NCBI RefSeq assembly: GCF_032854445.1
Contig: NC_088301.1
Coordinates: 14,692,281-14,756,280 of the forward strand
Length of the DNA stretch: 64,000 bases
Source: Liolophura sinensis
Lineage: Eukaryota > Mollusca > Polyplacophora > Chitonida > Chitonidae
Direction of reading: 5' to 3'
A program made the position numbers and the translations under genes. The notes beneath the pieces were generated by a model. The model saw nothing but the letters and a program-made list of their open reading frames with translations. It did no database searches and was not told where the DNA came from. Below, in pieces: positions 47,204 through 61,103 of the stretch (position 1 is its first letter; every line of letters starts with the position of its first letter).

Positions 47204-50163
47204 TTATTAATTTTTGAGATATCATGCTCACAACATTACGCCACATACATAGGATTTAGATAGGAATTCTACACAGGCCTCGTAGCCACTAAGAGGAAAG
47301 AAAGTACTAATTTGAGGAAAACATAATCAAAGAAAAAAATTTAAATATGCGTGTTTGAAAATGAACCGAAACCCTATTAATGCATTTTTCTAGTCTCGCA
47401 CGACTAGAAATACAATTTAAAAACTAGAAGGAAAAGGTGTCAATCTGGAAAAACCCGTACAAATACCTGTGTGAAGTTTCAGGTTTCAGTTTCGGGTTCA
47501 AAGATATCCTTTACGGTATACAATACCTTATCACGCACTAAAGTGTGTACAGAGAAACAATTACTGAAGAATTATTGTGAGTTTTATGCTTCTTAGAAAC
47601 CGTTTTAATATAGGCAAAAAAGCCAGACATAAAAGTACCTGCATAAGTACGATATAGCTTCCTTATTAATTGTGGTTAAGCATATCACTGGATTACGATC
47701 TGTAGATTACAGCCAGAGACGGGTTTGTGAAATACCGGGGTTAACTGCTTTTAATAAATAAATGTATTCCTAACGGTCTGTGCAGTCATTAGCATTTCAT
47801 TAAAGCACGTGTTAAGGTCAACATCAACAAGAAGAAAAAAAGCGGCCTTTTGATGGCTGTAGCTCCTTGGGCGAGAAAAATATAGTAATTCATTAGCCAA
47901 GAGTGGTCGTTCTAATCTATTAGGGGTGTGAAGCAGTGTGTGTCTTTTGAGTATGATCACCTATTTTAATGATGACCCTGGGCAATCTGGGCGAAGAACT
48001 GAACAGAATTAACGACATAAGCACTAATATGAGACGGCTCTTGTTAAAAGGACTATGCCAAACACCCACAAAGGCACAATGCAAACTGCTCATATATAAA
48101 TATTTAAATAACAAAGAACGCGCGTTTGCCCTCTAGCAATGTTTTCCCTATAACAACTGAGGCTAGCGTCAAACACAAGGTAAAGGGGGGGAAAAAGCAA
48201 GCAATCTGTCAAAACGGGCGAAATGATGATCTGTTTAAAGCGTAATAAATCTGCTGGAGGCTAGGCGTGGTGTATGGATGGTCAGGTAACATGTTCCGAT
48301 TAAACGCAATAAAGGATCAATGATCCTGAGCACCCATCACCTCACTCGACATCTGCCCAAGCCAAGCGATGATTGCCCAGGAAACAATAACCCTGTCATA
48401 CCGAATCACTGTCTTTCATTGTGTTAACACACAGCTCCGTCTACATAGATTCAGTATGCGATTAATAAAGGCATGAAACCAACGATTTTTAGCAGTTCTC
48501 ATTCAACTACGTTTGAACAGCTTACTCGTGAATCAGCTTCCCAGATTTTAAGCCTAAGGACAAAATTTGGGCTGTTCAAATCAGTAGAGAGGAAGGTAAC
48601 TATAACTGAATACAGATGAAAAGATGAATAAGAACACCATTCCAAATACATAAATCAAAGAATAATTCAATCCAGCTAAACCTTGAACAAAATCCTTCTC
48701 ATGTACTCAAGTGGTTTTATTGTGTATTTTTTCACCATTAAAACATGACGTTATCCCGGGCAGAATTGTTAAAATAACACCTTAATATAAAGCAAAAAAC
48801 TTTATTTTACCAGTAGATTTTCCCTTGATGCATAGCGTAATATCCTATTACATTATTTACCGACATTTCAAGAGCTAAAAGGTCATGTCAAAGTTTCTCC
48901 AACTTGACTGTATTTATGGCATCAAGATTAAATACACCAAAGGCTTTTCACTATGCATGCGTGTCTATCTCCGGGATCATCGCCTGCCTACAGGTAATCT
49001 CATGTCGGGCCGTTCAAGTGCAAGTTCTGCTGCCATTTAATTTGAGATAATCCTTCAGCTAAGCTTTCAATCACATCAACCCCCTTTAATATTTTATTTT
49101 CGAACAGCCACTGAGGCTTTTATATAATTTCAAATATTTATGAACTTTGCAAAAGATAGCTCAACGATAGTAACAAATAGCCATGAGCACAATACACTGA
49201 AGTGTGCATGGCAAAGAATGGCGATGAAAAAGCAGGTGAATTTCGGGTGGTTTATACAAGTGACACACCAATGGCAGGTTAAGAGGGTATACACTGACCT
49301 GCATGCCAAACTTGACAAAATGACTTACACACACAAAAGAAGCCAACAACCAATACTAAACTCAGTGAACCGGCTCGGAAAGGGTTCAGGAATCGAAACT
49401 TTATACTAGCTATATACAGAGGTCATATATGTCCAAGAAGTCAATTACTCTATGGTCAGTAGGGGGCATAAAACCGCAGGAACTTTATATTTGGACTTCA
49501 AGAGTAGAAGACTGACCTATGTCTTTTGTGGTTTGACTTGGAAAGGATGTGATCGACTATATGTTGATATCAGGGGGTATATAAAAAAAGACACGGTATG
49601 TACTTTGGATGGTATGGCCAATAAATAGACTCTCTCACAAAGTAGCAAAAATACACTAAATAAACCTGACGTTAAATACATGACAAAGAATAGTCAATTC
49701 AATCCGGGTATTATTGTATAGACGGTGTGTCTATTGTGCGTGAGTATTTTACCACGTGGAAAAAGTCAGCCGAATGTCATTCACCCCAATGAAGGGCCCA
49801 CTGGTCAATAACTGTCACGCCAGATAAGGCTTCTGACTGGAAAATAACCTTTTCCCTTCTGTCTTTCTTTCCTTTGACTTTTCCTGCTATGAACACTACG
49901 ACGCACTTGATCAATTTAAAATGCTGAATTACTACTTTATATACTTTTTAAAATTAAAAATACTGACCTTCATTCACTCGGTATCACTGTATGATCAAAG
50001 TATATATATATGTATATATGGGTGTGCAATTATATGATAAAGTAGAACATTTAACCATGTATCAAATGATCTTGTGTACGGATTTCTTTTTGTCAAAAAT
50101 ATAGCATAGTTCATTTGGTATGTGAAAAAGCATTTTGCGACCGTTTCTATATACAAGAACTAA

Positions 50164-50166
<3 letters not shown>
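47204..50166. other. intergenic, no gene seen
   Basis: AT-rich, no supportable feature. Confidence 0.5.

Positions 50167-50195
<29 letters not shown>
50167..50195. repeat. (TA)n microsatellite, short
   Basis: About 14 TA units. Confidence 0.9.
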
Positions 50196-50198
<3 letters not shown>

Positions 50199-50587
50199 GA
50201 CAATGTTCCTCGGCCTCCTTTTAAAAAATGACACATACATATATATGGTGTGCGGTATTTCAAGCGTCCCGTCGAGTGTCGCACGCGCCATTATCTGTAT
50301 ATATCAGCCAAGCCATCTGTTCTGTGGAATAGCCTACTCCTCACTCATTAGGTAATGTCTACATACTCGTTAATTTTGCAGGCACATCGCCCTAAGATGA
50401 CACATACACCTCGTTATCGCGTGGATTAAGATTGCATATGACTACAGGAAATCTTTTATGAAAATGAACGGCATCTAATAATCATGAATGCTTTCCAAAA
50501 AAACACACCATCATAATAATGATTACTGCCTACTGTGCACTGAGTTAACACTGGTGTCATTTTTAAGGTCACCGAGCTACACAATTT

Positions 50588-50700
50588 CGACTGGTGTTTT
50601 ACGCCGTACTCAAGAATATTTCACTAATATACGACGGCCGCAAATCCTCCACCATGTAGGCCCAGGTTTCCGGCATATCTTCCCACGTTCGACTGGAGAC
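50588..50700 (-). repeat. SINE family 1, diverged copy with internal loss
   Basis: gactggtgttttacgccgta, ctcaagaatatttcactaat and acgacggccgcaaatcctcc are family 1; cccacgttcgactggagac corresponds to the cccacgtacggccggagag part. The gggaggaaacc...gggaaaccc segment is mostly lost. Confidence 0.75.
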
Positions 50701-51756
50701 TATTGGGGTCTTGTTCCTACAAACGTCGTCTTTGCCATCAGTTCGTACGTTCGTATATACTACATCTCGTAAGTTGGTGTAAAACGTAATGATGATCACA
50801 CGGCCACAGGTATAACGACGAATAAGTCTCATCTGTGAAATAGAGGGTAATGCCAACAGGATTTTTCCTGTTTGTTGATTATGGAAATGTATGGAATGGT
50901 CTGTACACGTTTTTCTTGTTCAAAACCCGGCATTGGCTGAGTGAACAATAATGACAAGACGACAGCACATATCAACCTAAATACACACATGTATGCGTGT
51001 CCAAAAAAGAACAATAAAGCATGCACACACCCGTATCCAAAAAATATAAATAAATTTTCGTTTTGGACATTATGCAATGCGAGAGAGAGAGAGAGTAGAG
51101 AAATCCTTCAAACAGATCGATTCTCTCCTTCAGATTTCATCCACCACAGTGTCAAATTAGACGTACTTTGTCCCCGTGATGCATTGTTTTCCAGGTAATC
51201 TCACCTGGTTTCTATGCAACATAATAAGCCGTTTCCAGGAAGTTCTATTCAGCTCTTATAAATACGAATTGCCGACAACTGGCTGTTGAATCGCACCTGA
51301 AATTCGAACATTCACTTACACTACATCTGTCCTTGAAAACGCACTGCTTTCATCCGTAAAAATTACAGTATTTAAAAGCAAAACCACTCTTACATGACTC
51401 GGCATTATTTACACATGAATTTTTATCCTTCGAGCTGTTTCAATGCCGCTATTCATGCTTTTCAAATACGTTGAAAATTACACAAAGAGGGAGTCGATGG
51501 AGGACAGACTGAAGTAGGATTCATTTCATTACATCGCAGCTTTTAATAAGCATTAATTGAGACCGTATTCTGTCAGACAGGGCTTGACGAATAGAAATTG
51601 AACTTGATGGTTCCTGGTTGAGTTTTTTCAAACAGAAAGGAGTTTAAAGATTTCTGAGATGTATGGTATCCAGCTTTTCAAAAAGCATAATATTCACTAC
51701 ATCTAAGATCATTATGATTACACTGTAAACAAATTCGGTGTGCATGAGAACGAGCG

Positions 51757-51757
<1 letters not shown>

Positions 51758-51800
<43 letters not shown>
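51758..51800. repeat. (CA)n microsatellite
   Basis: About 21 CA units followed by tatata. Confidence 0.97.
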
Positions 51801-51806
<6 letters not shown>

Positions 51807-51884
51807 AATTTCAACGGAGCCCACTGAGCCTAAATGGGAACGTGCCGATGCATGCTTGTGGTTTTCTAAAGGACTATACCCCGT

Positions 51885-51957
51885 ATACTTACTCCATAAT
51901 GCTGGCCGTCGTGGGTACAAATGATATATTCTTAAGTACGGCGGAAAACAACGCCGT
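51885..51957 (+). repeat. SINE family 1, diverged 3' fragment
   Basis: cataatgctggccgtcgtgg, atatattcttaagtacggcg and gaaaacaacgcc match the 3' half with many changes. Confidence 0.55.
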
Positions 51958-52087
51958 GACTGTATGTTAAATATGATGACCACACAGCATTTTGAATAAT
52001 TCCAAACCAGTCAAGTCCAATAAATTGGCTGTTAACATCAATGCGTTTTTTTTTTAACCTAGTTCAGCTTTAGCCATGTTTAGCCAT

Positions 52088-52266
52088 TGGGGGCGTGTAA
52101 ATTGCTCCTATTTATGCATTTACAAGACCAGTTAGCATGAAACCCTAACTGAGGTAAATTTACAAGAAGCCGTATTTCACCGGTTATGTGCGACCATTTG
52201 CCAGTTATCACACTGTCGTCGTTGCTCTGGTTTTTACTCTCTATGCTGTACGTCGTTAGCTATATT
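52088..52266. repeat. unclassified dispersed repeat, copy 2
   Basis: Partner of 47030-47203: gggcgtgt, tatttatgcatttacaagac, aaaccctaactga, gcgaccatttgccagttatc, acactgtcg and tttttactctctatgctgta in the same order and orientation. Confidence 0.7.
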
Positions 52267-52553
52267 ATCTGCATTCGAAACCGCCCTAAACCGACATCTT
52301 CCAACTCAAGACACGGAAATATGGCTTCGTAATACATTCCACATTTTGGGTACAGTTTCGTCTATAACGTGAAACAATAAAAGATTATTGACCAAAAACG
52401 TTTAGTTCGACGACCTGCATGTATTTAGTCTTAGTTCCACCGCAATGTTTACTTTATTCAGACTGTAATACTTTAATACGACTGTTTATACACGCTCTGC
52501 ATTTTTAATATAAATAGTTTCATCTATAGCACGAATACCATAAGTATTCGTGA

Positions 52554-52690
52554 ATTTATTTATTTATTTATTTATTTGACTGGGTTTTTATGCCGAACAT
52601 TTCTCTTATACGACGGCGGCCAGCATTATGGTGGGGAAAAAAACTCCACGATCGTCTGCTAGCACACCTTTCCACGTACGAGCATATCAG
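52554..52690 (-). repeat. SINE family 1, diverged copy
   Basis: Long (attt)n tail, then ctcttatacgacggcggcca, gcattatggtgggg and ccacgatcgtctgctagcac. Parts of the tail-proximal domain (tactcaagaa) are deleted. Confidence 0.8.
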
Positions 52691-53352
52691 TAAGTGAAAT
52701 CGGTGTGAGTTCGAGTGTTAGGAGTTGTTAGAGGTTGATGGGTAAATATACGACAGCTGCCACCCACTGCATTTCAGTCGTCTAAACAAAAGAAGGAAAA
52801 AAATAGTAACTACATGTATGAAGTCATGGAAAATCAAATTTACCTCGCTTATACAATTAGCTCATATTCTAACAACGTATTTCACAACTTCGCTCTGCAT
52901 AAGCCACACATAACAGTCTTTTATTCGTGGATACCATATAGAAGGACAAAGTAAACAGTAGGTGTCTCCAGGTGTTACCGGTTGTTTACTTGTGTGTATC
53001 ACGGTGGGTCGGTGTTACCGCATAGGAAAGGTCAACGGTGTGGGTTATGGACCAGTAAACCAGATGACACCTCAGCGTGATACCATGTCCATGTAAGGAA
53101 GCATCTGTGCACCCACACTGAATAGTACCAGACCAGGCAAAAGGACAAACAAACCCATATACAAGTCTAGATGTACCTATATGGTGTACCTAAAAATATG
53201 GTACCATAAACCATACATACTCCTATAAAGAAAAAGGTACCACAGCTGTGGCCGTTTTCACATTTGCTATTGTCCAACATCTATTCAGGTGCAACCTCAG
53301 TGCAGAACCATCCTGTGCATGCTAACATACTTTTACTGAATGCCGAAGTGGG
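52691..53352. other. intergenic, no gene seen
   Basis: No supportable feature. Confidence 0.5.

Positions 53353-53422
<70 letters not shown>
53353..53422. repeat. (TA)n microsatellite, long
   Basis: About 34 near-uninterrupted TA units. Part of a short ORF across it is simply Ile-Tyr repeats. Confidence 0.97.
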
Positions 53423-53425
<3 letters not shown>

Positions 53426-55923
53426 GGTACAAGTGAACAGAGAAATGATAATTTTGAAACTTCAAAAAACTAGTCCGGAAAATGTCTTTTTTAAAAGTCA
53501 TATCCAGAGGTCAAAAAAAATTTCTCGTTCCAGAACCATTTCCAGAAAGTCACAGCAATCAATTTCTGAAAAACATTTTATTTTCAATATTTAGGTCAAA
53601 ACCTAAGTATTCACTAAGTATCTTCTTTTCTCTTTGCACCGATATTTGTACTCACACGTATATGGCAATCATATGCCAACGCCAAGTGTCTAAATACTCG
53701 GAATCGCACGGGATAGTATCAATCACGGAATTATGAAGTTTTACGACGGCGAATTTGAAAACCTAGCTTGGTGTCAACACTTGTAGTTCTGGAACAGAAA
53801 ACTGAGCGATCAGTACAAAAGCCAGACAATCATCACAGCGGAGATTAACTGGCGTTTTTCTCTCCATCACATGATTATAATTTTAGGATCTGGAAACAGA
53901 AGTAGCTGGAGAGAGCTTGTTTCCACAAATCGCCATAGAGATGCGACAATGTCTATGCGGGGGTTAAGTCATCTTCCATTGGAAGATGAATACGCCATAT
54001 TCTTCAAACCGATGCAGTTGTGCGTTTTAAAACAGATGGACTGTCAATCAAAGCTGGCTTGAGCAAGAGATTGATAATAGAGAAATAGCTTTTTAACGGA
54101 TTATCCTTCAAGGCGGTCCTTTAATTTGTTTCTCTCTTTCTTTTTGTGTTCGCCGTTCCTCTCCAGGGCAGGTATTTCTTCGTGTACAACTAGCGACTTG
54201 TCAGCTGTACAATGCCAGACGCAGTGATAATGAGGTTACAAGTACCTCACAGAAGATCTGTTTGTACACCTGACCAAAAAAGAACTTCAACTCTCACATG
54301 GAAATGAGAATAGAAAAAATGAAATACAATTGAAATCTGGCAGGAAATTAAGAAAATTAAAGTGGAAGATTGTCGTCTCCTTCTAGCTCAGCTGTCACCC
54401 CTTACCTGGTATATTGATTGGCAAACAACAATACAGACAGACTTTCAACTTCAATATTCTCCCAGGGTCAATACTTCACTGTTGACCCGGCACTCTACAG
54501 CATAAATGACATCTAATGAAATACAAATTAAAACTAATGCTAGGCTGGACGTGAGTGATAAAAGACAAGGCTGCAAATGAAATGTGTCTCCATACAGATA
54601 AACAGAGCTGTAGCACTTGACACAATGTTTTTCCACGTCTGGAGAGAGCTTCAAAAATGAAAAGAAAAAAAATATACATTCTAATAGATTAGTTTGGATA
54701 TAGCTGATGAGGCTGACGATGTGACAATACACACTGTACTGCATACTGACAGTATTTTCAACAGAGCTTTCCATTTGTAAAGGCACTGGAGATTTCCTCA
54801 GTTAAAGAAATTATTGTTTGCCTTTGTTGAATAAATCACGTATATACGAAATTCACACCAAACTATACGTGGATTAAGCTTACTTTTTTTTTTAACAAAG
54901 CCACACAATTAACAATTGTTCACAGATGTAGAACTTGTTTTCTGCAAGATTACACTTCTGTAAATACGACGAAAATTGCGGTTGTAAACGTTAACTTATC
55001 ACAGATCCATTTGTTCTGAAAATAATACAGCACAATCACTGGAAACTTATCGCTCAGCAATTCATTGTTTGATTTTGATTTGTCTTTTTTAAGAGAGAAG
55101 TAACATATATAGCAAAGAATAATAATATAACTACCACAGTTAAAAGTTTCTATGCATTTTTGCAATTAAAATATAACTGAATTTTACGCATTTTCACGTA
55201 TTACAGGAGGAGGTTTGAGAGCAGAGAGTTAGACGTTCTATGACTCAGTTTTGTTAATTTTAAATGCAGTGCCTGATCACTGGTCCGTTTACCGGGGACA
55301 ACTGTGAGAGTGCTGTTATTGTGCTGGTCAGCGTGTCGCTGGACCAGCGGTCTTTCACACCTTCAATTTGCTGTCACTTGACGACCATTCTTCAGCTCTA
55401 AGGTGAGTTTCCGGCTAGGAGAAAGCCAGGTAGGGGTCGTTAACGAGGGACATCATTTTCCACTTTAAGTCCACACCACCCTCGGCTAGCTTATCTGCAT
55501 GAACAAACCTTACCCGTCCCCTAGTCCCCTCTCCACCGGGGATTAATGGTCTACAAGAGGATTCAAAACGAGGGAAATAGAAAAAATATTCTACCCGCCT
55601 GCCAACAATAATGCATTTCCTACCACATGAAGTAAGGAGGAACACAGGATCGCATGGGGACATCATCTCGCGTCCATCGACAAGTTAGCGCTGCTGCCAG
55701 CACTCGAGAACAATCTCGTTTGGCCTATTAATGAACCGAAACGCTTATTGACCGAAATTATTAGTCATTAACGCGCGGGATATAAGCTGCTCATGGCATC
55801 TATTATGGTGTTAAATCGTTAACTGGATAAAAATACATCGCAAATCAATTGCATTGAAAAAGAAACTTTCCGCAAAAGTTAGTAGAACTGCAGAGAGGAC
55901 TGTGTATATTTTGTGATGTTGTG
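53423..55923. other. intergenic, no gene seen
   Basis: AT-rich with a GC-richer segment at 55240-55800. No exon or RNA supported. Confidence 0.45.
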
Positions 55924-56110
55924 AAGGTATGAACAGTCTTAATAACATAGATAGTATAAACAGTCTTTATAACATAGATGGTATAAACATAGACAGTCTT
56001 TATAACGTAGATGGTATAAACAAAGACAGTCTTTATAACACAGATGGTATAAACATAAACAGTTTTTATAACACAGATGGTATAAACATAAAGAGTCTTT
56101 ACAACATATA
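55924..56110. repeat. 33-bp minisatellite, about 5 units
   Basis: Unit agtctttataacatagatgg followed by tataaacatagac repeats at 33-bp steps; the first unit is shorter (27 bp). Being a multiple of 3 and stop-poor, it gives open frames on both strands (plus: SLYNxDGINxx; minus: CLYHLCYKDCL), which explains the 77- and 70-codon ORFs here. Confidence 0.92.
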
Positions 56111-58017
56111 TGCACTTTACTTCGCAAGGCGACTGGGCGATACAGCGCCATCCTTACCCTAAGCGTTCAAATTTGTTCCTACAGCTAGTTTTTAAAGTCC
56201 ATCAAAACTGAAATGGGACCTTAACCTTAAAGCCAGTGTTCGTGTTAATACAAAACGAAAAGACCAAACTGACTGGAGAGTGATTATACACACATTCACA
56301 AAGCCTTGGCGTTCATGGTTGAAAGAAATTATGCAGGTTTTCTGAGGCCTGATTAAAGTGCTTTCATTTTCCCTTGCATTTAAAATGAAACAAATCTGAG
56401 GTAAAATTCACTGCTAATTTGGATCTTCGGCATGATTACGGTGAACCCTTTTGACACATTCATCAACCTTTCGCCTTGCATCAGATTACATCTTTATTCA
56501 GGCACTGTGTTTCTCAACTGGTGAGAAAATCAAGAAGAGCGTTTCCTTCGGGCAAATAATTAAAAAAACAAAAATGAAAAAGAAAAGCATTGTTTCCCCC
56601 GGGAATTTCGAGGTCGCGCTTGCTTATCTGTATGCATATGCACGTGACACAGCGCGGACGATTGGTCAAAATCGTCTGACATTATCTTAATTCTATCTTG
56701 ACAGATATCTATAAATATGACTTCTGTTGATGTTCATCTTATCTCTCAATCAATGTAAAGGAAATAACGTTAACATAATCAACATCAGTTACCGTTTTTG
56801 CTGCCTATTTTTTTCGTGCTAATGTTTACTTTTTTTTATAAGGGCGACCTGTGTGGTCTTATGGTAGATAGGCTCACTGATGAGCACAGAGGAGTCCATT
56901 TAACAAGCTTTTATTGACTGGGTATGTGTTCACTGGATCATAACCCCTCGGGCTGAGAGTGAGAACTGATGTAGGCTGATGGAATCTATAGCTCAACAAT
57001 AATGAGGCAGCGATATTTGAAATGAAGCGAGGTGCGAGTTATCGGCTGTTCCGTCTCGACTGGTAGTGGCAACACGTCCGGTCTGTACCGAGTTGGATAT
57101 TTCATGATAACTCAGATGAAAGAGAGCGCGAGGGAGAGGGAGAAAAAAAAGAAATAAACTGCCGACAAAAACGCCATAAAGGGTGCTTTTCAATTGCATT
57201 CTTTTCCTATACACAGGATTTTAACTGTCCAGAGCTATGGAGTTTCCAGCGAACACGGCGGGCCCACGCGGTTTGTTCTCATCACCTGTCAGTTGCTTCT
57301 CTCAAAGGGCTCAGGTAACTCGGAATGCCACAGACAGTATCGGTACAATAGGTACAAAGGCCGGGGGGCCGCATTGACGTGCTATGGCTCACCTGACCTT
57401 TATTACAGGTGTAAACATCTCACCTGTGTACATTTCACTAAGGTCATGAAATATGTACCAGAAATAGACACAATGAAAGCGCCTGAGGACAGTTTGCACC
57501 ACTGCAAGACCTCTCAGGCTATAGAGACTGACCCTCATGCGCCGCCCCCGTCTTACACGAAAATACAAGTCATAGGTCCACATGCACTGCCATAAAATAA
57601 TGAACACATGTATTCTGTATTGTTTTATTTAAAAAAAAAAAACACAAGAAGACAAGAAAAAAAGGCCAAAAAAAAGGCCCCAAAAAAAAAAAAAAATCAC
57701 GAAGTATGGAATAGATGTGTTAGAGGTTTTGGCATTTCTTATCAATATCTCTACTGTTATCTTGATGCAACTATGTCAAGCGTCACGCGTTATGTCGTAA
57801 CAGTAAACATGATACTTGAATCGAAAGCATGCTGGCAGATAACAGGTAAACAGTTGTCACACGATATTCATCCTCTTAAAGTTGACTGATCATTACTAAG
57901 AGAAAACCCTCTCTGCTCGTATGTGGGAAGATCTTCCAGCAGCCTGCCTATGGTCGTGGTTTTCCACCGGCAAAAAAAAAACAAACACAAACAAAAAAAA
58001 CAGTATTCCAAACAATT
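56111..58017. other. intergenic, A-rich stretch, no gene seen
   Basis: 57630-57697 is an interrupted poly(A) with two copies of aaggcc. The 133-codon plus-strand frame at 57194-57595 has no recognised domain and is not called. Confidence 0.45.
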
Positions 58018-58137
58018 CATTTATTAATATATATTAATATTAATTGTTGTTTTACGCCCTACTCAGAATATTTCCCATATATACCAGGTTGTGAAAACCC
58101 ACCATGATCTGCCGGTTAATTTCCACACAAGTAGGTA
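58018..58137 (-). repeat. SINE family 1, strongly diverged copy
   Basis: taattgttgttttacgccct, actcagaatatttcccatat, gaaaacccaccatgatctgc and ttaatttccacacaagtagg keep the order of the family. Confidence 0.65.
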
Positions 58138-60874
58138 ACATTTTGAATTGCCAAGCAGATCTATGGTAAACGAGATACCAGTACGGCGTTAATACTTAAT
58201 CAATGATAAATTGACCACAAAAGCATTCTAACTTGGATCGAGATTTCGACCTTTGACGGCAGACTATAAATAACCAACAAACACAAACAGTTCGTTTTAA
58301 ACATACATTCAAAAAAAAAAAAAGCCTTAAAGCAGCCATAAGTCAATCAGAAAAATGCAAGGAAATCCATAGTTACATAAGGAATGCTGGAGGAATCCAA
58401 CAAGTTACATAAAACAAGCAGGCGGTGGAATCTGGAATTGTGGAAAAATGCAGAATCCATATTTAAGGTAGTGGGTGAAGAGAAAGTATCGTATTGCAGG
58501 GTGGATAAAAGTGGGTAAGGGCTACAGCAGTTTCGTGCGGGCACACCAGATGTTTGCCGTCTCTGGATCAGATCACAATTGACATGTTTGAAGAACTTCA
58601 CAACAAACAGACTCTTTGTTTCCCAGTCTCAGGTCAAGGCTGAGAATATTCAGGGCTGTTGACATTGGGAATTCATAACATAACGCAAACCCTGCGCAAC
58701 GTGGCCACACAACATCTCGATATCAACAAACCAACTGAATTCCCGCTTTATTCCCACTTATCATTTGATTTGAAAATGAGAATGATATCATCATCATTAT
58801 GACAAACGAGCTGGTACTGTGGCCTGTGCTCGCCTGAAACAAAATCTCAATAATGTCATCATAATAAATGGTAATCCTGTGAATTAATACAAAGCATTGG
58901 CTCAATGAGAGCTGAGCCGGGCACATACAAGTTACCCTAACAGAAGACAAGAGCCTTCTGGTTTGACGTCGTGTCAAGGTTTATGAGTACAGGAACCAAT
59001 ATCAATTGGCTAAGCATGGCTGACATTGATTCCATTGATTGTTGTTGTGAAAAGCCAAATATGCATAATGTCCATCGTTCATGTCCATGATGTTAATATA
59101 GGCCTGTGTCTAATTTTCAAGCCTTTTATTTTTAAATGGTGAAAGGGTCGAAGAAAATTTGTAACCTCAAACAAACCTCACCCGAACCCTAAACTACCCT
59201 GTAAACATTGTTCTTTACCTAAAGAAGACATGACTTGTGGGATTAAACAGATAAATTCAAGGTCATTAGTCAAACTTATTATGTTTTAATTAATCTCAAG
59301 TTCAACTATACAAAAATAATATATTCAAATATAACCCAATGAACATTGCCACGTCTCCACAATATCTCATGAAGATAATCCTGCAGGTAGTATTTCACAC
59401 CAAGTCTTATCAACCTATGATTACTACACTGGATGATACCTTACATAAATAGTTTTAATAGATGACCTCAGGAATTGGTTTAAACACACTTTAATTACTT
59501 CCACGCTGTCCATAGTAAGTCACTGCTAATATCACTTCAATATTTACAACAAACCATTACACAAGCAAAAAGGAGAAGTACATACAATGAAAGGAATAAA
59601 AGTAAGTAACCAATTCGAACTACACACATGGATTTACAATAATATAAATATCAATTTGCTGTTTTGTGAAATAAACATCCAGATTTCACTTCAAATCATC
59701 AGGATGATATCAAATCTGGATCAACCTTCAAAACTGATTGCTTGGAAAAGTATAGATAGGTTCACATTTCAGAAATGAAGGAACAGTATGGTTCTACTCA
59801 AAACTGATTGATCAGAATGGTGTGCTTTCGTTCAAACGAAATAACGAAATACACAGAATAACTTTCTATTATAAACCAGAAGGATATATTTATTTGTCAA
59901 CTTTCAGCATTAACTGATCAGAATGTTAATTTTGGATCATCTCTCAGACTGACTCCCTAATTCCGCAACATTTTCACATACGAAAGAGAAAATTTCAGTG
60001 TGATTCATGTACCTTATTAATGGTTTGGACAATTACAAGGCTTCATAAAAAGTATCACTTTATAATCAGTGTACACAGAGTAATACCTTCAGAATATGCT
60101 CGAATAAACATCTCGCAAACATGCAAAAAGGTTAAACCATTATGATAAACCGCCTTTTACTGGCCATTCAAAATGAACTGGTTATGCATTCAGCATGAAT
60201 TCTGGATGAACTCTACAACTGACTTATTCCATGACTCCAGTCTACTCAAACAGTACAACAGACTAAATGTTACATGTCACAAATCTACCTTGTCCAATCT
60301 TCCCAGCTTTGTGAGTCATATCTCAATAATTAAAAATACATTTTTTTCTAATAACTAAAGTTTCAAATGTGTCAGAATCTGTAGACAAATATTGAAGGGC
60401 AATGTATAACAGACTGTCTGATCCACAGGAGCTAATTACTTGCTAACAATTATATATGTATACATATGTTGCTAGCATTATACTTGCTAACAACATATGT
60501 TCTGCAGTTCAAGCTGATATAGTCACATGTCTGAGCTAGATATCTATCAATGGAAACCAACATGTCACAGTAGTAGTTAAAGATTTAAAAAAAAATAATA
60601 TAAAAAGAGAAGAAAAAAATGGCCAGAGGTAGTCTTTCAAATATTACATACATGTATGTGACATGCATATCATTTTTCTTGCTCCATTCTAAATTAATAT
60701 CTACCATTTCAAGACAATTTGTTATCCCCATTATATTATCTCCTTCACACAGCAACAAAAAAAAAATGCATTTCAAATATATGTATTTAATCAAGGATAC
60801 ATGTATGTACAAAATAGATGTTTCATACTTTTATGTTAGATGTTGCATACATACATGTAATAACATCATGGGTA
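58138..60874. other. intergenic, no gene seen
   Basis: AT-rich, no supportable feature. A small palindrome atatgtatacatat sits near 60453-60469. Confidence 0.5.
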
Positions 60875-61103
60875 CTGTGCTAGCACACCACAATGACCCA
60901 TTAGAAGTCTCTAACAAATACGGTCGCTGTGAGTTCAAGTCTAGCTCATGCTGGCTTCCTCTCTGGCTGTACGTGGGAAGGTCTTTCAGCAACCTGCAGA
61001 TGGTCGTGGGTTTCCCCAGGGCTCTGCCCAGTTTCCACCTACCGCTGTGGTATAAGTGAAATATTCTTTTATATTCTTGGCGTAAAACACCAATCAAATA
61101 AAT
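60875..61103 (+). repeat. SINE family 1, long copy
   Basis: Begins gtgctagcacaccacaatga in the tRNA-like head, has the B box gagttcaagtct (60931-60942), then ctcatgctggcttcctctct, gctgtacgtgggaaggtctt, gatggtcgtgggtttcccca and gtataagtgaaatattcttt, ending ggcgtaaaacaccaatcaaa. Tail joins directly to the next copy. Confidence 0.88.

Noticed and set aside
53340-53594. 84-codon ORF with Ile-Tyr repeats
   Set aside because: Encoded by the (TA)n microsatellite.
55323-55348. Small hairpin gctggtc/gaccagc
   Set aside because: Seven-base arms with a 12-base loop are expected by chance in 64 kb.
57194-57595. 133-codon plus ORF
   Set aside because: Low-similarity composition with no domain, overlapped by another ORF on the opposite strand; no splice or promoter evidence.
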